Assembly: GCA_019347715.1 (NCBI GenBank)
Contig: JAHWKU010000008.1
Span: forward strand, 1-64,000
Reading direction: 5' to 3'
Source: Actinomycetota bacterium
Lineage (GTDB): Bacteria > Actinomycetota > CADDZG01 > JAHWKV01
Length of the DNA stretch: 64,000 nt
Position numbers and translations under genes: made by a program. The notes under the pieces were generated by a model that saw nothing but the letters and a program-made list of their open reading frames with translations, ran no database searches and was not told the origin of the DNA. Positions 16,166 through 24,802 of this stretch are shown in pieces. How positions within the stretch are numbered: position 1 is the first letter of the stretch; every line of letters begins with the position of its first letter.

Positions 16166-17394
16166 CTCTGGCCCTCATCGAGATCGTCCAGGAGATGGCC
16201 GAGGCGGTCGCGCTTCGTCCTCAGGTAAGCGATATTTTCAGCCGTCGGTGTGGTTTGCAGAGGTACCCTCTTTGTGATGGAGAGCCCATGGCCCTCCAGG
16301 CCAGCGTACTTTGCTGGGTTGTTCGTCATCAGCCGCATCGAGGTAATTCCAAGGTCCGCGAGAACCTGCATTCCGATCCCGTAATCCCTAAGATCCGGCG
16401 CGAAACCAAGCTTCTCGTTCGCCTCGACCGTGTCATGACCTTGTTCCTGAAGGTTGTATGCGCGGATCTTATGTATGAGTCCGATCCCACGGCCCTCATG
16501 ACCCATTATGTAGAGAAGTACTCCCCTCTTCTCCTTTTCGATCTTGAGGAGTGCGTCCCTTAGCTGGGTTCCGCAATCGCATCTGGCTGAATGAAAAACG
16601 TCCCCCGTCAAGCACTGCGAGTGAACGCGAACGAGCACATCTCGTTGACCGGCGACCTCACCCTTGATGAAGGCTGCGTACTCCTGGCCGTCCAGCTTGG
16701 AGGTATAGGCGTAACACATGAAATCGCCGAAGGCCGTTGGCATCTTGGCCACAGCCGTTCGATCGATCAACTTTTCCTGGTTGCGCCTGAACGCAATCAG
16801 CTCTTTGATCGTGAGGATCTTGAGATCGTGGGTCGTGGCCATTTCCTCCAGGTAGTCCAGACGCGCCATCCGCCCGTCGTCGTCCATGATCTCGGCGACG
16901 ACCCCGACCTCCAACATTCCCGCAAGCCTGGTGAGATCGACTGCAGCTTCGGTATGGCCGGCCCTTCGGAGAACTCCGCCTTCAGCAGCACGCAAGGGAA
17001 AGACGTGCCCGGGCCTGGCCAGATCCACTGGGAGAGTTGCCGGATCTGCAAGAGCTTTGATCGTTAGTGCGCGGTCGTACGCGCTCGAGCCTGTATGGCC
17101 GGGAAGCTTGAGATCGACGGAAACGGTGAACGCGGTCCCCTGTGATGACGTGTTGTCGTAAACCATCATCGGGATACCCAGCTCTTCCAATCTCTCACTT
17201 GTCATCGGCACACAGATGGGAACTCCGGCTTTGCGCGCCATGAAGTTGATGGCTTCCGGCGTCACCTTCTCTGCTGCCATCACCAAATCGCCTTCGTTCT
17301 CACGCTCCTCGTCGTCGACGACGATCACCATCTTCCCTGCCTTCAGATCCTCCACCGCTTCATCGACGGTTGCAAAACCGACTGGCTTGCTCAT
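16162..17394 (-). CDS. ribBA: Bifunctional DHBP synthase / GTP cyclohydrolase II
   Basis: RibBA supplies both riboflavin precursors. The N-terminal RibB half (about 1-205) makes dihydroxybutanone phosphate from ribulose 5-phosphate; its acidic metal-site motif [10 protein letters not shown] is at residues 27-36 and RAGHTEA at 144-150. The C-terminal RibA half (about 210-405) opens GTP; its zinc cysteines are C261, C272 and C274, followed by GHEGRGIGL. The 410-residue length is typical. The ATG overlaps the ribE stop as ATGA. Confidence 0.96.
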   Translation of the reverse strand: MSKPVGFATVDEAVEDLKAGKMVIVVDDEERENEGDLVMAAEKVTPEAINFMARKAGVPICVPMTSERLEELGIPMMVYDNTSSQGTAFTVSVDLKLPGHTGSSAYDRALTIKALADPATLPVDLARPGHVFPLRAAEGGVLRRAGHTEAAVDLTRLAGMLEVGVVAEIMDDDGRMARLDYLEEMATTHDLKILTIKELIAFRRNQEKLIDRTAVAKMPTAFGDFMCYAYTSKLDGQEYAAFIKGEVAGQRDVLVRVHSQCLTGDVFHSARCDCGTQLRDALLKIEKEKRGVLLYIMGHEGRGIGLIHKIRAYNLQEQGHDTVEANEKLGFAPDLRDYGIGMQVLADLGITSMRLMTNNPAKYAGLEGHGLSITKRVPLQTTPTAENIAYLRTKRDRLGHLLDDLDEGQS

Positions 17395-17972
17395 CGCCCG
17401 ATCCTTTCTCCGAGGAGGCGCTCGATGTACTTCGCGATCATGTCGACCTCGAAGTTCATGGTGTCTCCAATTCTCTTTTCTCCAATTGTCGTAGCGCTCA
17501 AGGTATGCGGCACGAGTGATACTCCGAAGCGATCTTCATCGATTGAAGTGACGGTCAAGCTGATGCCATCGAGAGCAACCGAACCTTTCTCGACTACGTA
17601 ACGCCTTAGCTCTGGTGGAGCTTCGATCCACATCTCGACGGAGCCATCCTTGGGCTCCACCTGCCTCACTGTCGCTATCGCATCCACGTGTCCTTGAAGG
17701 AAGTGTCCGCCGAACCTGCCCCCTGCCGCGATGGGCCGCTCCAAGTTCACCCTCGAAGAGGACTCGAGGCTGCCAAGGGTCGAACGTTTGATGGTCTCCT
17801 CTGAAAGGTCCGCCTCGAACGTTGACCCCTTCGCAACAGCAACCGTGAGACAGACTCCGTTAACGCAGATCGAATCCCCTGCCTCGAGACCATCCAGGTC
17901 GCAGGCAATCTCCAGCCTCGGGCCTGAGACCCTCATCACTTTGCCAATTGATTCAACGATCCCGGTAAACAT
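17391..17972 (-). CDS. ribE: Riboflavin synthase alpha chain
   Basis: This enzyme dismutates two lumazine molecules to riboflavin. The 193-residue product has two tandem lumazine-binding barrels: the first begins [12 protein letters not shown], the second carries [14 protein letters not shown] near residue 100. The ATG at 17972 shares one base with the ribD stop codon (TGATG). It is commonly named ribC or ribE in different genomes. Confidence 0.95.
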   Translation of the reverse strand: MFTGIVESIGKVMRVSGPRLEIACDLDGLEAGDSICVNGVCLTVAVAKGSTFEADLSEETIKRSTLGSLESSSRVNLERPIAAGGRFGGHFLQGHVDAIATVRQVEPKDGSVEMWIEAPPELRRYVVEKGSVALDGISLTVTSIDEDRFGVSLVPHTLSATTIGEKRIGDTMNFEVDMIAKYIERLLGERIGR

Positions 17973-19108
17973 CAGGACTCCCCGGAAGTAAGATCGCTGG
18001 TTTCGATCTTTGGATATGCGATCACTTTGAGATCTCCTCCAATCATCTCTACCGATTCGATAACAAGATTCTTCGCAGAGTTGATAGTGGCCGCCGTCCA
18101 ACCGGAAAGGGCGGAGAGCCCTTCGTCCCCCAGCAGCTTTGGCGCAAGATAGAAGACGTATTTATCTATCCATCCACCAGACGCGAAGGAACCTGTCAGC
18201 GTCGCCCCACCTTCCAGCAATAGGGTCATGACTCCCTTGCGTGCCAGATCGTCGAGCATCGCCTTGAGGCTGACGCGGCCCGACTCATGAGCTACCTCAA
18301 TCACCTCTGCTCCAGCGCGCTGGAGTTTGGCAGCTCGCTCTGAATCTGGAGAGGCGGTGGTGTAGATGATTGTCGGCGGACCAGCGGTCAGCATTCTCGA
18401 TTCCACTGGCGTTCTGGCATTTGAATCGACTACTACTCTGATCGGATCGTTACCAGAATGGGGAACCCTAACGGTCAGCAGCGGATCGTCGGTGATCACC
18501 GAGCCCACGCCAACGCAAACTGCATCGCTCCTTGCCCGCAGTAAATGAGCGTCTTTTCTGGCCTCTTCTCCCGTGATCCATTGCGAGGTTCCGTCGGCTG
18601 CGGCTATCTTCCCGTCCAGAGTGATCGCGCTCTTCTGGATCACAAACGGACGTCCCTGTGTACGATGAACTAAGTAGGCTTCATACAATTCCCTGGTCTC
18701 AGCCACCAGCAGATCCGTGGTCACTTCGATCCCGGCTTCTCTCAACAGCGTGGTTCCTCTTCCCGACACCCTGGGGTCGGGATCCTGCATCCCCACGACC
18801 ACTCGCCGGACACCAGACTCGATGACGGCAGGAGCGCAGGGAGCAGTTCTCCCCTGGTGCGCGCATGGCTCGAGGGTCACATAAAGAGTGGCGCCCGAGC
18901 ATGAAGCACCTGCCTCCTTTAAGGCCACTCTCTCTGCATGAGGAGTGCCGGGGCCTTGGTGCCAGCCCGAGCCGACTGCGCGTCCTTCTCTGACGACGAC
19001 TGCCCCAACCATCGGATTCGGACTGGCTATACCTTCTCCGCGCCGCGCCAGCCGGATTGCCATTCGCATGAAGCGTTCGTCCGCGGCTGACACGATCCTC
19101 CCTCTCAT
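17972..19108 (-). CDS. ribD: Bifunctional riboflavin deaminase/reductase
   Basis: RibD deaminates the GTP-derived pyrimidine and then reduces its ribosyl side chain. The N-terminal zinc deaminase has HAE at residues 57-59 and PC...C at 81-91; the C-terminal reductase (about 150-370) is a dihydrofolate-reductase-like NADPH domain. The 378-residue length is normal. The ATG at 19108 is given as the start; a GTG five codons later (19093) lies just after a strong AGGGAGG and is a real alternative. The gene follows an FMN riboswitch and begins the rib operon. Confidence 0.95.
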   Translation of the reverse strand: MRGRIVSAADERFMRMAIRLARRGEGIASPNPMVGAVVVREGRAVGSGWHQGPGTPHAERVALKEAGASCSGATLYVTLEPCAHQGRTAPCAPAVIESGVRRVVVGMQDPDPRVSGRGTTLLREAGIEVTTDLLVAETRELYEAYLVHRTQGRPFVIQKSAITLDGKIAAADGTSQWITGEEARKDAHLLRARSDAVCVGVGSVITDDPLLTVRVPHSGNDPIRVVVDSNARTPVESRMLTAGPPTIIYTTASPDSERAAKLQRAGAEVIEVAHESGRVSLKAMLDDLARKGVMTLLLEGGATLTGSFASGGWIDKYVFYLAPKLLGDEGLSALSGWTAATINSAKNLVIESVEMIGGDLKVIAYPKIETSDLTSGES

Positions 19109-19154
19109 CCGCGCTCATCCGCGGATCCACTTGTTCGGGGAGGGTAGGAGAGAC

Positions 19155-19182
19155 AGGGCACGATCAATGCAGATCGAGCCCT
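19155..19182 (-). promoter_or_regulatory. Hairpin directly after the FMN riboswitch
   Basis: AGGGC and CGATC arms pair with GATCG and GCCCT around a six-base loop, with one T-T mismatch. The hairpin begins immediately after the riboswitch closing stem. It is not followed by a T-run, so it is not a standard intrinsic terminator. It may be part of the expression platform. Confidence 0.55.
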
Positions 19183-19321
19183 GCGGCGTCCTCTCCCATC
19201 CAGACTGTGACTGTCGGCCCCGGAATCTCACCGGATCCACCCCGCTCGATCCATTTACGGTTAAGCGAGGGTCGCGGGCTCTACCGCCGGTCGGGAATTT
19301 CACCCTGCCCCGAAGACGCTT
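19183..19321 (-). promoter_or_regulatory. FMN riboswitch (RFN element)
   Basis: The minus strand carries the RFN signature in order: GGGGCAGGGTGAAATTCCCG, ACCGGCGGTAGAGCCCGCGA, then GGTGAGATTCCGGGGCCGAC and CAGTCTGGATGGGAGAGGA, closed by a GCGTC/GACGC stem. These are the conserved segments of the FMN aptamer. It lies upstream of ribD and downstream of a strong promoter, so FMN should lower expression of ribD-ribE-ribBA-ribH. Confidence 0.96.
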
Positions 19322-19337
19322 GTTTCGCTATCTCGCG

Positions 19338-19366
19338 ATTATAGGGCGACAGCCCCAACGGGTCAG
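19338..19366 (-). promoter_or_regulatory. Promoter of the rib operon
   Basis: CTGACC (19366-19361), a 17-base spacer and a perfect TATAAT (19343-19338) lie just upstream of the FMN riboswitch, overlapping the end of the receiver gene. Transcription should start near 19331, at the 5' edge of the aptamer. The -10 context, CCTATAATCG, recurs at metK and mihF with small changes. Confidence 0.8.
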
Positions 19367-19746
19367 TCTGGCTCGGCCTGGGGATTGAGGACGTGGGAGA
19401 GAAACCTGAGAAGCTCCTCCACGTCGAAGGGCTTGGTCATGTAGTAATCGACGCCGCTCTGCCATCCTTCCCAGATATCTTCCTGAGAACTGCGCGCGGT
19501 GAGAAGAATCACCGGGACGGTCTGAGTTCTTTCGTCTGCTCGCATTCGCTTCAGGACGTCTAGCCCGTCAAGCTTGGGCATCATCACATCGAGAATGACG
19601 ACGTCCGGGAGCTGACCGGCAAGCGTTTCCAAGGCTTCCACTCCATCCGATGCCGTCGCAACTTCATAGCCTTCGAGTTCAAGGGTCTGAACAAGAACTC
19701 GCTGGATCGACTGGTCGTCGTCCACCACTAGAACCCGCTTGTTCAT
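19363..19746 (-). CDS. Single-domain response regulator
   Basis: This 127-residue protein is a lone receiver domain. Phospho-acceptor D53 lies in VILDVMMPKLDG; the acidic pair D9/D10 and K105 (MTKPFD) complete the active site. There is no output domain, so it probably acts by protein contact, as CheY- or DivK-like proteins do. It overlaps the upstream GGDEF regulator by four bases (ATGA), which suggests linked function. No cognate kinase is adjacent; the soluble kinase at 11402 is a possible partner. Confidence 0.92.
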   Translation of the reverse strand: MNKRVLVVDDDQSIQRVLVQTLELEGYEVATASDGVEALETLAGQLPDVVILDVMMPKLDGLDVLKRMRADERTQTVPVILLTARSSQEDIWEGWQSGVDYYMTKPFDVEELLRFLSHVLNPQAEPD

Positions 19747-20684
19747 CTCACCTCGTTGCCGGTTCTGCGGTCCACCTCGAATGAGCTTTCAGGGTTCCTT
19801 TTGGCGAAGGTCTTCATTTCCCCTGCGATCTCACTGGCTTCGACGTGTGAGTTGATCTCCCGTCTCGTATTTGTGGCGATGCCGATGGACACCGTCATGA
19901 TGGGAAACTCTCGTTCCTCATCCCGCCTGTCCTTGACCTTGATATATCCGCGGCGTGCATCTTCCGGCTCGTATAGGGCTGGGATGGCTTCGTCGAAGGT
20001 CTTGATGATTTCTTGCGCTAAGGCTTCGGCGACCTCCGGGAAACAGATAATCGCGAAGTCATCGCCACCTATGTGTCCCACAAACGTACCCATGGGGTCG
20101 TGTTTGGTGGCGGCGTCTCTCAGGACCCTGGCCATCATCTTGATAGCTGTGTCGCCGCGCATGAACCCGTAGAAGTCGTTGAAAGCCTTGAAGTTGTCCA
20201 GATCCACGTGCATGAGGGCAAACTGCATATTCGATGTGATCCGCCTTTGCAGCTCCTGCAAGATGGCGATGTTTCCCGACAGGCCGGTGAGGGGATTCAG
20301 ATCGCGCATCTCGCGGGCTCTGCGCAGGGTTGCCTTGACGCGAGCAACCAGTTCGATGGGGTCAAACGGCTTGAGGATGTAATCGTCTGCTCCTGCCGCG
20401 AGTCCTGTGACCTTGTCGGCCGAAAGCGACTTAGCGGTCAGCATGATTATCGAGAGATTCGATGTGCGCGGGTCCTCCCGAAGTCTGCGGCAGACCTCGA
20501 ATCCATCCACCTTTGGCATCATCACGTCCAGGATGGCGAGGTCCGGCATCTCCTCTATAGCCGTTCTGAGAGCCTCCTCGCCGTCACTCGCAGTGAGGAG
20601 GTCGAACCCCTCAATAGAGAGGTTGACTTCGACGAACCGCAGAATGTCTGGATCGTCGTCGGCGATCAAAACTTTGTCGGTCAT
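19743..20684 (-). CDS. Response regulator with GGDEF domain, putative diguanylate cyclase
   Basis: The 313-residue protein has an N-terminal receiver (about 1-120, D53) and a GGDEF domain (about 130-310). The signature loop is GGDDF (206-210) rather than GGDEF, and the preceding NPLTGLSGN and DLDNFKAFND segments are intact. It could make c-di-GMP when phosphorylated. The E-to-D change in the loop makes activity likely but not certain. Its ATG shares one base with the rpe stop (TAATG). A c-di-GMP riboswitch and an MshEN-domain PilB in the same window are possible receivers of the signal. Confidence 0.9.
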   Translation of the reverse strand: MTDKVLIADDDPDILRFVEVNLSIEGFDLLTASDGEEALRTAIEEMPDLAILDVMMPKVDGFEVCRRLREDPRTSNLSIIMLTAKSLSADKVTGLAAGADDYILKPFDPIELVARVKATLRRAREMRDLNPLTGLSGNIAILQELQRRITSNMQFALMHVDLDNFKAFNDFYGFMRGDTAIKMMARVLRDAATKHDPMGTFVGHIGGDDFAIICFPEVAEALAQEIIKTFDEAIPALYEPEDARRGYIKVKDRRDEEREFPIMTVSIGIATNTRREINSHVEASEIAGEMKTFAKRNPESSFEVDRRTGNEVR

Positions 20685-21358
20685 TAGCTGGATCGCCTGC
20701 CTACGGCCTCTGCAAGAGCCCTGGCCGCTTGGGCCGGGTCTTTGTCCCGGAAGATCGAGTTACCTGCAACAAACACACTCGCCCCTGCCTCCTTCGCTCG
20801 CGCAGCGGTGACCGGATTGATACCTCCGTCGACCTCTATATCGACAGATAAGCCCCTAGCTGTAAGGGCCCTGTTCGCCTCCTCGATCTTGGGCAGCACA
20901 TCCTCCAGAAAGCCCTGACCGCCGAACCCGGGGTTCACCGTCATGCACAGGAGAAGATCGATTTCATCCAAGCCTTGTTCGGCCCCCGTGAACGGCGTCT
21001 CTGGGTTCAGTGCAAGGCCGGCTGCGCACCCATTTTCCTTTATCAACCCGATGAGGACACGAGTATCGTCGGAGACCTCGGCGTGGAAGATCAGCCTGTC
21101 GGCCCCGGCCTCGATGAACGCGTCGATGAACTCATCGGGGCGCTCCACCATCAAGTGCACTTCCAACGGCAGTTTGGTCACGGGACGCAACGAAGAGACC
21201 ACCACCGGCCCCATGCTGAGATTGGGAACGAAGTGCCCGTCCATCACGTCTATGTGCAGACGGTCGGAATACTTCTCGACGAGTCGGATCTGATCTGCCA
21301 GACGGGAGAAGTCCGCAGCAAGTATCGACGGAGCGACCTCGGTCTCGCGGCCTTTCAC
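20684..21358 (-). CDS. rpe: Ribulose-phosphate 3-epimerase
   Basis: Rpe interconverts ribulose 5-phosphate and xylulose 5-phosphate in the pentose phosphate pathway. The 224-residue TIM-barrel protein has PSILAADF near the N-terminus, HIDVMDGHFVPN (metal site), HLMVERP, MTVNPGFGGQGF and VDGGIN. The start is a GTG at 21358 that overlaps the fmt stop as GTGA. The placement between fmt and other genes is a common actinobacterial arrangement. Confidence 0.95.
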   Translation of the reverse strand: MKGRETEVAPSILAADFSRLADQIRLVEKYSDRLHIDVMDGHFVPNLSMGPVVVSSLRPVTKLPLEVHLMVERPDEFIDAFIEAGADRLIFHAEVSDDTRVLIGLIKENGCAAGLALNPETPFTGAEQGLDEIDLLLCMTVNPGFGGQGFLEDVLPKIEEANRALTARGLSVDIEVDGGINPVTAARAKEAGASVFVAGNSIFRDKDPAQAARALAEAVGRRSS

Positions 21359-22284
21359 TCCAGCCGCTCCCCCGGCACGATCGCGTGACCGCGCAGATAT
21401 GCCGTCGAAGTCATTCGAGAAGAGCCCTCCGGCTGGAGTTCGAGGACGAGCAGGCCCCCTTCGCGCGTTGCCACCACCATCTCTCCATCGCGATTTGCCA
21501 GGCCCCCTGCGATGCTCCCTGCTTCCGGAACGACCCGCGCCTGCCAGATCTTCACTCGCTTTCCGTTCCTCGTGGTCCACGCCCCAGGATCTGGGGAAAG
21601 GGCCCTTATCCTTCTTTCGATCTCCTTCGCGCTCAGTTCCCAGTCGATCCTGGCGTCGGCGGAGTTGAGTTTGGGGGCGACAGTGGCAAGAGAATCGTCT
21701 TGGGGTAAAGGCACGATGTCGCCTTCCTCCATCAGATCGAGAGTCCTGACCAACGCTTCCCCTCCCAATGCTGTCAGCCGGGTCATCAATTGACCGGCGG
21801 TTTCGCGCGCTCCGATCTCCAATTCGGATTGAAAAAGGATGGGCCCGGTATCGAGCCCCTCATCCATCTTCATGATCGTCACTCCTGTCTTCGGATCGCC
21901 CCTGATAATTGCCCACTGCACCGGCGCGGCTCCCCGCAATGCCGGAAGCAGCGAGAAGTGTACGTTCACGCATCCAAGACGCGGAATCTCGAGAACCTGT
22001 GCGGGAAATATGAGCCCGTAGGCCACCACGACGAAAACATCCGCCTCTAGCGACCGCAAGCGCGACACCATATCCTCGTCTTTTAGGGTGGTCGGCTGGA
22101 TCACTTCGATGGAAGCCTCGGATGCAGCCTTCTTGACCTGTGGCTGCTTGAGCTCCAGCCCTCGTCCTGCAGGACGATCCGGTGCGGTCACCACGGCAAC
22201 GACCCCGTGCGATGAGGACAGCAGGTCGCCTAACACTCTGGCTGCTGGATCGGGAGTTCCGAAAAAGACGACCTGCAGGCCCAC
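21355..22284 (-). CDS. fmt: Methionyl-tRNA formyltransferase
   Basis: Fmt formylates Met-tRNA for initiation. The 309-residue product begins (M)GLQVVFFGTPD and carries the formyl-folate-site HFSLLPALRGAAPVQWAI segment near residue 105, plus the C-terminal tRNA-binding domain with LSPDPGAWT. The start is a GTG at 22284. Its ribosome binding site, GGAGG at 22296-22292, lies inside the terminal repeat of the 164-bp element next door, seven bases from the GTG. Pairs functionally with def, which lies just beyond the element. Confidence 0.95.
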   Translation of the reverse strand: MGLQVVFFGTPDPAARVLGDLLSSSHGVVAVVTAPDRPAGRGLELKQPQVKKAASEASIEVIQPTTLKDEDMVSRLRSLEADVFVVVAYGLIFPAQVLEIPRLGCVNVHFSLLPALRGAAPVQWAIIRGDPKTGVTIMKMDEGLDTGPILFQSELEIGARETAGQLMTRLTALGGEALVRTLDLMEEGDIVPLPQDDSLATVAPKLNSADARIDWELSAKEIERRIRALSPDPGAWTTRNGKRVKIWQARVVPEAGSIAGGLANRDGEMVVATREGGLLVLELQPEGSSRMTSTAYLRGHAIVPGERLE

Positions 22285-22285
22285 T

Positions 22286-22449
22286 AGTGGGCCTCCGCAT
22301 AAGTAGGTCGCCGCACCGAGAGCGCACAGGCGCCCCGAGCGCCAGGCGCGAGGAGGGAGCATACGCTTGCCGTATGTGACCGACGAGGAACGCCACGATC
22401 GGGGATGGATGTGCGCTCGAATGCCGGCGTAATTGTGCGGAGGCCCACT
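22286..22449 (-). repeat. 164-bp structured element, copy A (def/fmt gap)
   Basis: The element has 14-bp perfect terminal inverted repeats, AGTGGGCCTCCGCA and TGCGGAGGCCCACT. Inside are nested pairs: CGCCG/CGGCG (22309-22313, 22425-22429), GAGCGCACA/TGTGCGCTC (22320-22328, 22410-22418), and hairpins GGCGC/GCGCC (22329-22343) and CATACG/CGTATG (22360-22376). Copy B at 24639-24802 differs at about three positions. The element overlaps the def stop codon by two bases and ends one base before the fmt GTG; its terminal repeat gives fmt its GGAGG. It could be a MITE-like insertion, a cis-regulatory RNA, or both. Confidence 0.9.
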
Positions 22450-22969
22450 AAAGCCTTTGGGTTGATGGTCCGCCCGGGGCCCCCGCGAGCGCCTGCTCCC
22501 GAAGTACCCTCTTCGCTTCTCTCTGCAGGTCGGGTTCCAGATGGTCGATGAACAATATTCCGTCGGTGTGATCGATCTCGTGCTGGAGGATTCGGGCGAC
22601 CATGTCCTCTGCCTCGATCTCGACAGGCTTGCCATCGCGATCGAGACCGGCGACTCGGACCTTTCGAGACCGAGCGACCGGGTAGGTCAAACCCGGCAGT
22701 GATAAGCAGGCCTCGTCGTCTTCGACCTGTCCATCGCGCTCTACCACCTCGCCGTTGATGAGCGCTCCCCTCTCACCTTCGTACTGCCAGACGATCACCC
22801 TCTTTGATACTCCTATCTGCGGGGCCGCCAGCCCTATCCCAGCGGCGTGGGCCATTGTCTCGAATAGATCGTCGACGAGCTTTCGGACGCCGTCGTTTAC
22901 CTCCTCGACCGCGGCCCCCTTCACCCGCAAGACCGGATCACCAAAAAGCCTTACTGGAAAAACCGCCAT
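22448..22969 (-). CDS. def: Peptide deformylase
   Basis: Def removes the formyl group from nascent N-terminal methionine. The 173-residue metalloenzyme has GIGLAAPQIG (motif 1), EACLSLP (motif 2, metal cysteine; the usual form is EGCLS) and QHEIDH (motif 3, metal histidines). The ATG at 22969 shares one base with the priA stop (TGATG) and has GGGAG five bases upstream. The TAG stop runs into the 164-bp element that separates it from fmt. Confidence 0.94.
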   Translation of the reverse strand: MAVFPVRLFGDPVLRVKGAAVEEVNDGVRKLVDDLFETMAHAAGIGLAAPQIGVSKRVIVWQYEGERGALINGEVVERDGQVEDDEACLSLPGLTYPVARSRKVRVAGLDRDGKPVEIEAEDMVARILQHEIDHTDGILFIDHLEPDLQREAKRVLREQALAGAPGGPSTQRL

Positions 22970-24636
22970 CACCACTCCCTAGGATCGACCTCAACAAGGA
23001 TACGCTCGGCAGCGCCGGAAACTATCTCTCGAAGAGGATCGACAATGGCTTCGAGCTCCTTTGCCCGCAGCATGATCTCAGACCCCATCCTTCCCTCGAT
23101 CGGGCCGAGCACGGAAACTCCCGGAAGCTGTCCTAACTTCTTCACCGTCTCATCGCTGGGGTTTCCGGAAACGTTCAGCTTGATCAATGAGGTAAAGGGA
23201 GGGGCTTCCTCGTTTCTTCGCACCACCAGCTCCCTTTCTGCAAAAAAACGATGATCGCCCCTCGTGAGTGCCTGAACCGAATGATGATCGGTCATAGCCG
23301 TCTCGAGGAGCAGGCGACCTTTCGGCTTGCGCCCAGAGACAAGGCAGCCGAGGTTCCATAGCGTCTCAAACGCGTCTTCGACGCTTCGGCCGAGTGGTCG
23401 CTTCAAGAATGAGTCCAACCCAAGGGCGATCGCGGTCGAAACGGGGGGCCGCTCGATCTCGGCTAATGCTGCCTCCGTCGCGACCACTATCTCGCCGGAT
23501 AACGCATCCTTCAGAGTCCCGGACCTGTCCAGGGCGGGACGGTCGGCCCTGGAGATGCGCGCGCCCGGCACAACCCTGGAGAGGTATTCCATGAGGCGCC
23601 GGGGGCCGGGCCCCGAAGCGGTGGTCTCGGTGCGCGGCAGGAGCACGATCGTCCGCTCACCCCGGCGTCTTGCCTCCATGATCGCAGCCACTGCTCTTCG
23701 CGGGATGGGAGCTCTGATTGGCTCGAGTAGTTCCACAAAGGGCCAGGCTTCTCTGAGTTCGGCTCTGGGGGGCAGTTCGACCGTCCAGCCTTCTGCTGCG
23801 GCGCGCGACAACGTCGCCAGAGACGGCGCTTTGCTTACGAGCCACAGGTCCCCACCCGACACTGCGGCTCTTTGAATGGCAGCTTCCACTGCGGAGTAGT
23901 ACGGAGCGCGCTGCTCTTTCAGAGATCGGTCGTGTTCTTCATGCACGATGATGAGCCCAGCATCGGCCATTGGAGTGAATATGGCCGCGCGCCCTCCGAG
24001 AATCAGTCGCTTGCGTCCCTCGGAGGCTTCCCAAAGAGCCGCTGCACGATCCGCCGGATCGACGCCGCTGTGGACGATGGCAGCGTCCTCAGGAAAGGAT
24101 GCTTTGAGCGCGTCCAGCACTCTCGATCCCTCATGCACTTCAGGAACGCACACGATGGCGCTTCTCCCCGAGTCGAGTACGCGTCCTATCTCTTCGGTGT
24201 AGCGGGGCAGCGGATCGGTGGACGGGCCAATGTGCCACACCAGGTGCTTTACGGATTCACGAGGAGCGTCCTCGACCGGTGCAGATGAAACCCTGGGCCG
24301 TCCCAACCTCGCAGGAGTGAAGAGAGAAAGGAAGGACCGCAACGGATGGACATACCTGCGGGCCATCGTTCGCGCCATTGCGAGCAAAGCCTCATCGAAA
24401 ATGGGTCCTCGTCCGCTCAGGCTTGCGATCTCCTCCAGCCCTGACCCTTCCTTCCAACTCCCGGGAGCCACCTCCCCGATAGCAACAATCCAGCCTCGGA
24501 TTCGACGGCCACGAAGAGGAACGCGGACTACGGACCCTACGCGGGCACGCTCAACAAGCGACTCTGGAACGAGATAGGAAAGCGGACGATCAAGGCTCCA
24601 CACATCGAGGTCGACGATGACCTCTGCAACCAGCAC
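22969..24636 (-). CDS. priA: PriA-like primosomal protein without helicase motifs
   Basis: The 555-residue protein aligns by order with PriA: an N-terminal DNA 3'-end-binding domain (DRPLSYLVP, VRVPLRGRRIRGWI), a degenerate helicase region, and the C-terminal domain (PPFTSLIKLNVSG). The Walker A site is lost: the stretch before IVCVPEV has no GKT. The DEEH box reads HEEHD, and the zinc-binding cysteine clusters are absent. Actinobacterial PriA proteins are known for lacking detectable helicase motifs, so this is family-typical rather than a pseudogene. The start is a GTG at 24636 whose GGAGG (24649-24645) lies in the terminal repeat of element B, eight bases away. Confidence 0.85.
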   Translation of the reverse strand: MLVAEVIVDLDVWSLDRPLSYLVPESLVERARVGSVVRVPLRGRRIRGWIVAIGEVAPGSWKEGSGLEEIASLSGRGPIFDEALLAMARTMARRYVHPLRSFLSLFTPARLGRPRVSSAPVEDAPRESVKHLVWHIGPSTDPLPRYTEEIGRVLDSGRSAIVCVPEVHEGSRVLDALKASFPEDAAIVHSGVDPADRAAALWEASEGRKRLILGGRAAIFTPMADAGLIIVHEEHDRSLKEQRAPYYSAVEAAIQRAAVSGGDLWLVSKAPSLATLSRAAAEGWTVELPPRAELREAWPFVELLEPIRAPIPRRAVAAIMEARRRGERTIVLLPRTETTASGPGPRRLMEYLSRVVPGARISRADRPALDRSGTLKDALSGEIVVATEAALAEIERPPVSTAIALGLDSFLKRPLGRSVEDAFETLWNLGCLVSGRKPKGRLLLETAMTDHHSVQALTRGDHRFFAERELVVRRNEEAPPFTSLIKLNVSGNPSDETVKKLGQLPGVSVLGPIEGRMGSEIMLRAKELEAIVDPLREIVSGAAERILVEVDPREW

Positions 24637-24638
24637 CT

Positions 24639-24802
24639 AGTGGGCCTCCGCATAAGTAGGTCGCCGCACCGAGAGCGCTCAGGCGCCCCGAGCGCCAGGC
24701 GCGAGGAGGGAGCATACGCTTGCCGTATGTAACCGACGAGGAACGCCGCGATCGGGGATGGATGTGCGCTCGAATGCCGGCGTAATTGTGCGGAGGCCCA
24801 CT
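24639..24802 (-). repeat. 164-bp structured element, copy B (metK/priA gap)
   Basis: This is the second copy of the element at 22286-22449, in the same orientation relative to the downstream gene. The 14-bp terminal repeats are identical. Internal differences include one that breaks a pair in the 9-bp stem (GAGCGCTCA against TGTGCGCTC). It begins right after the metK stop codon and ends two bases before the priA GTG, so it fills the whole gap. Its terminal repeat contains the GGAGG used by priA. Confidence 0.9.
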
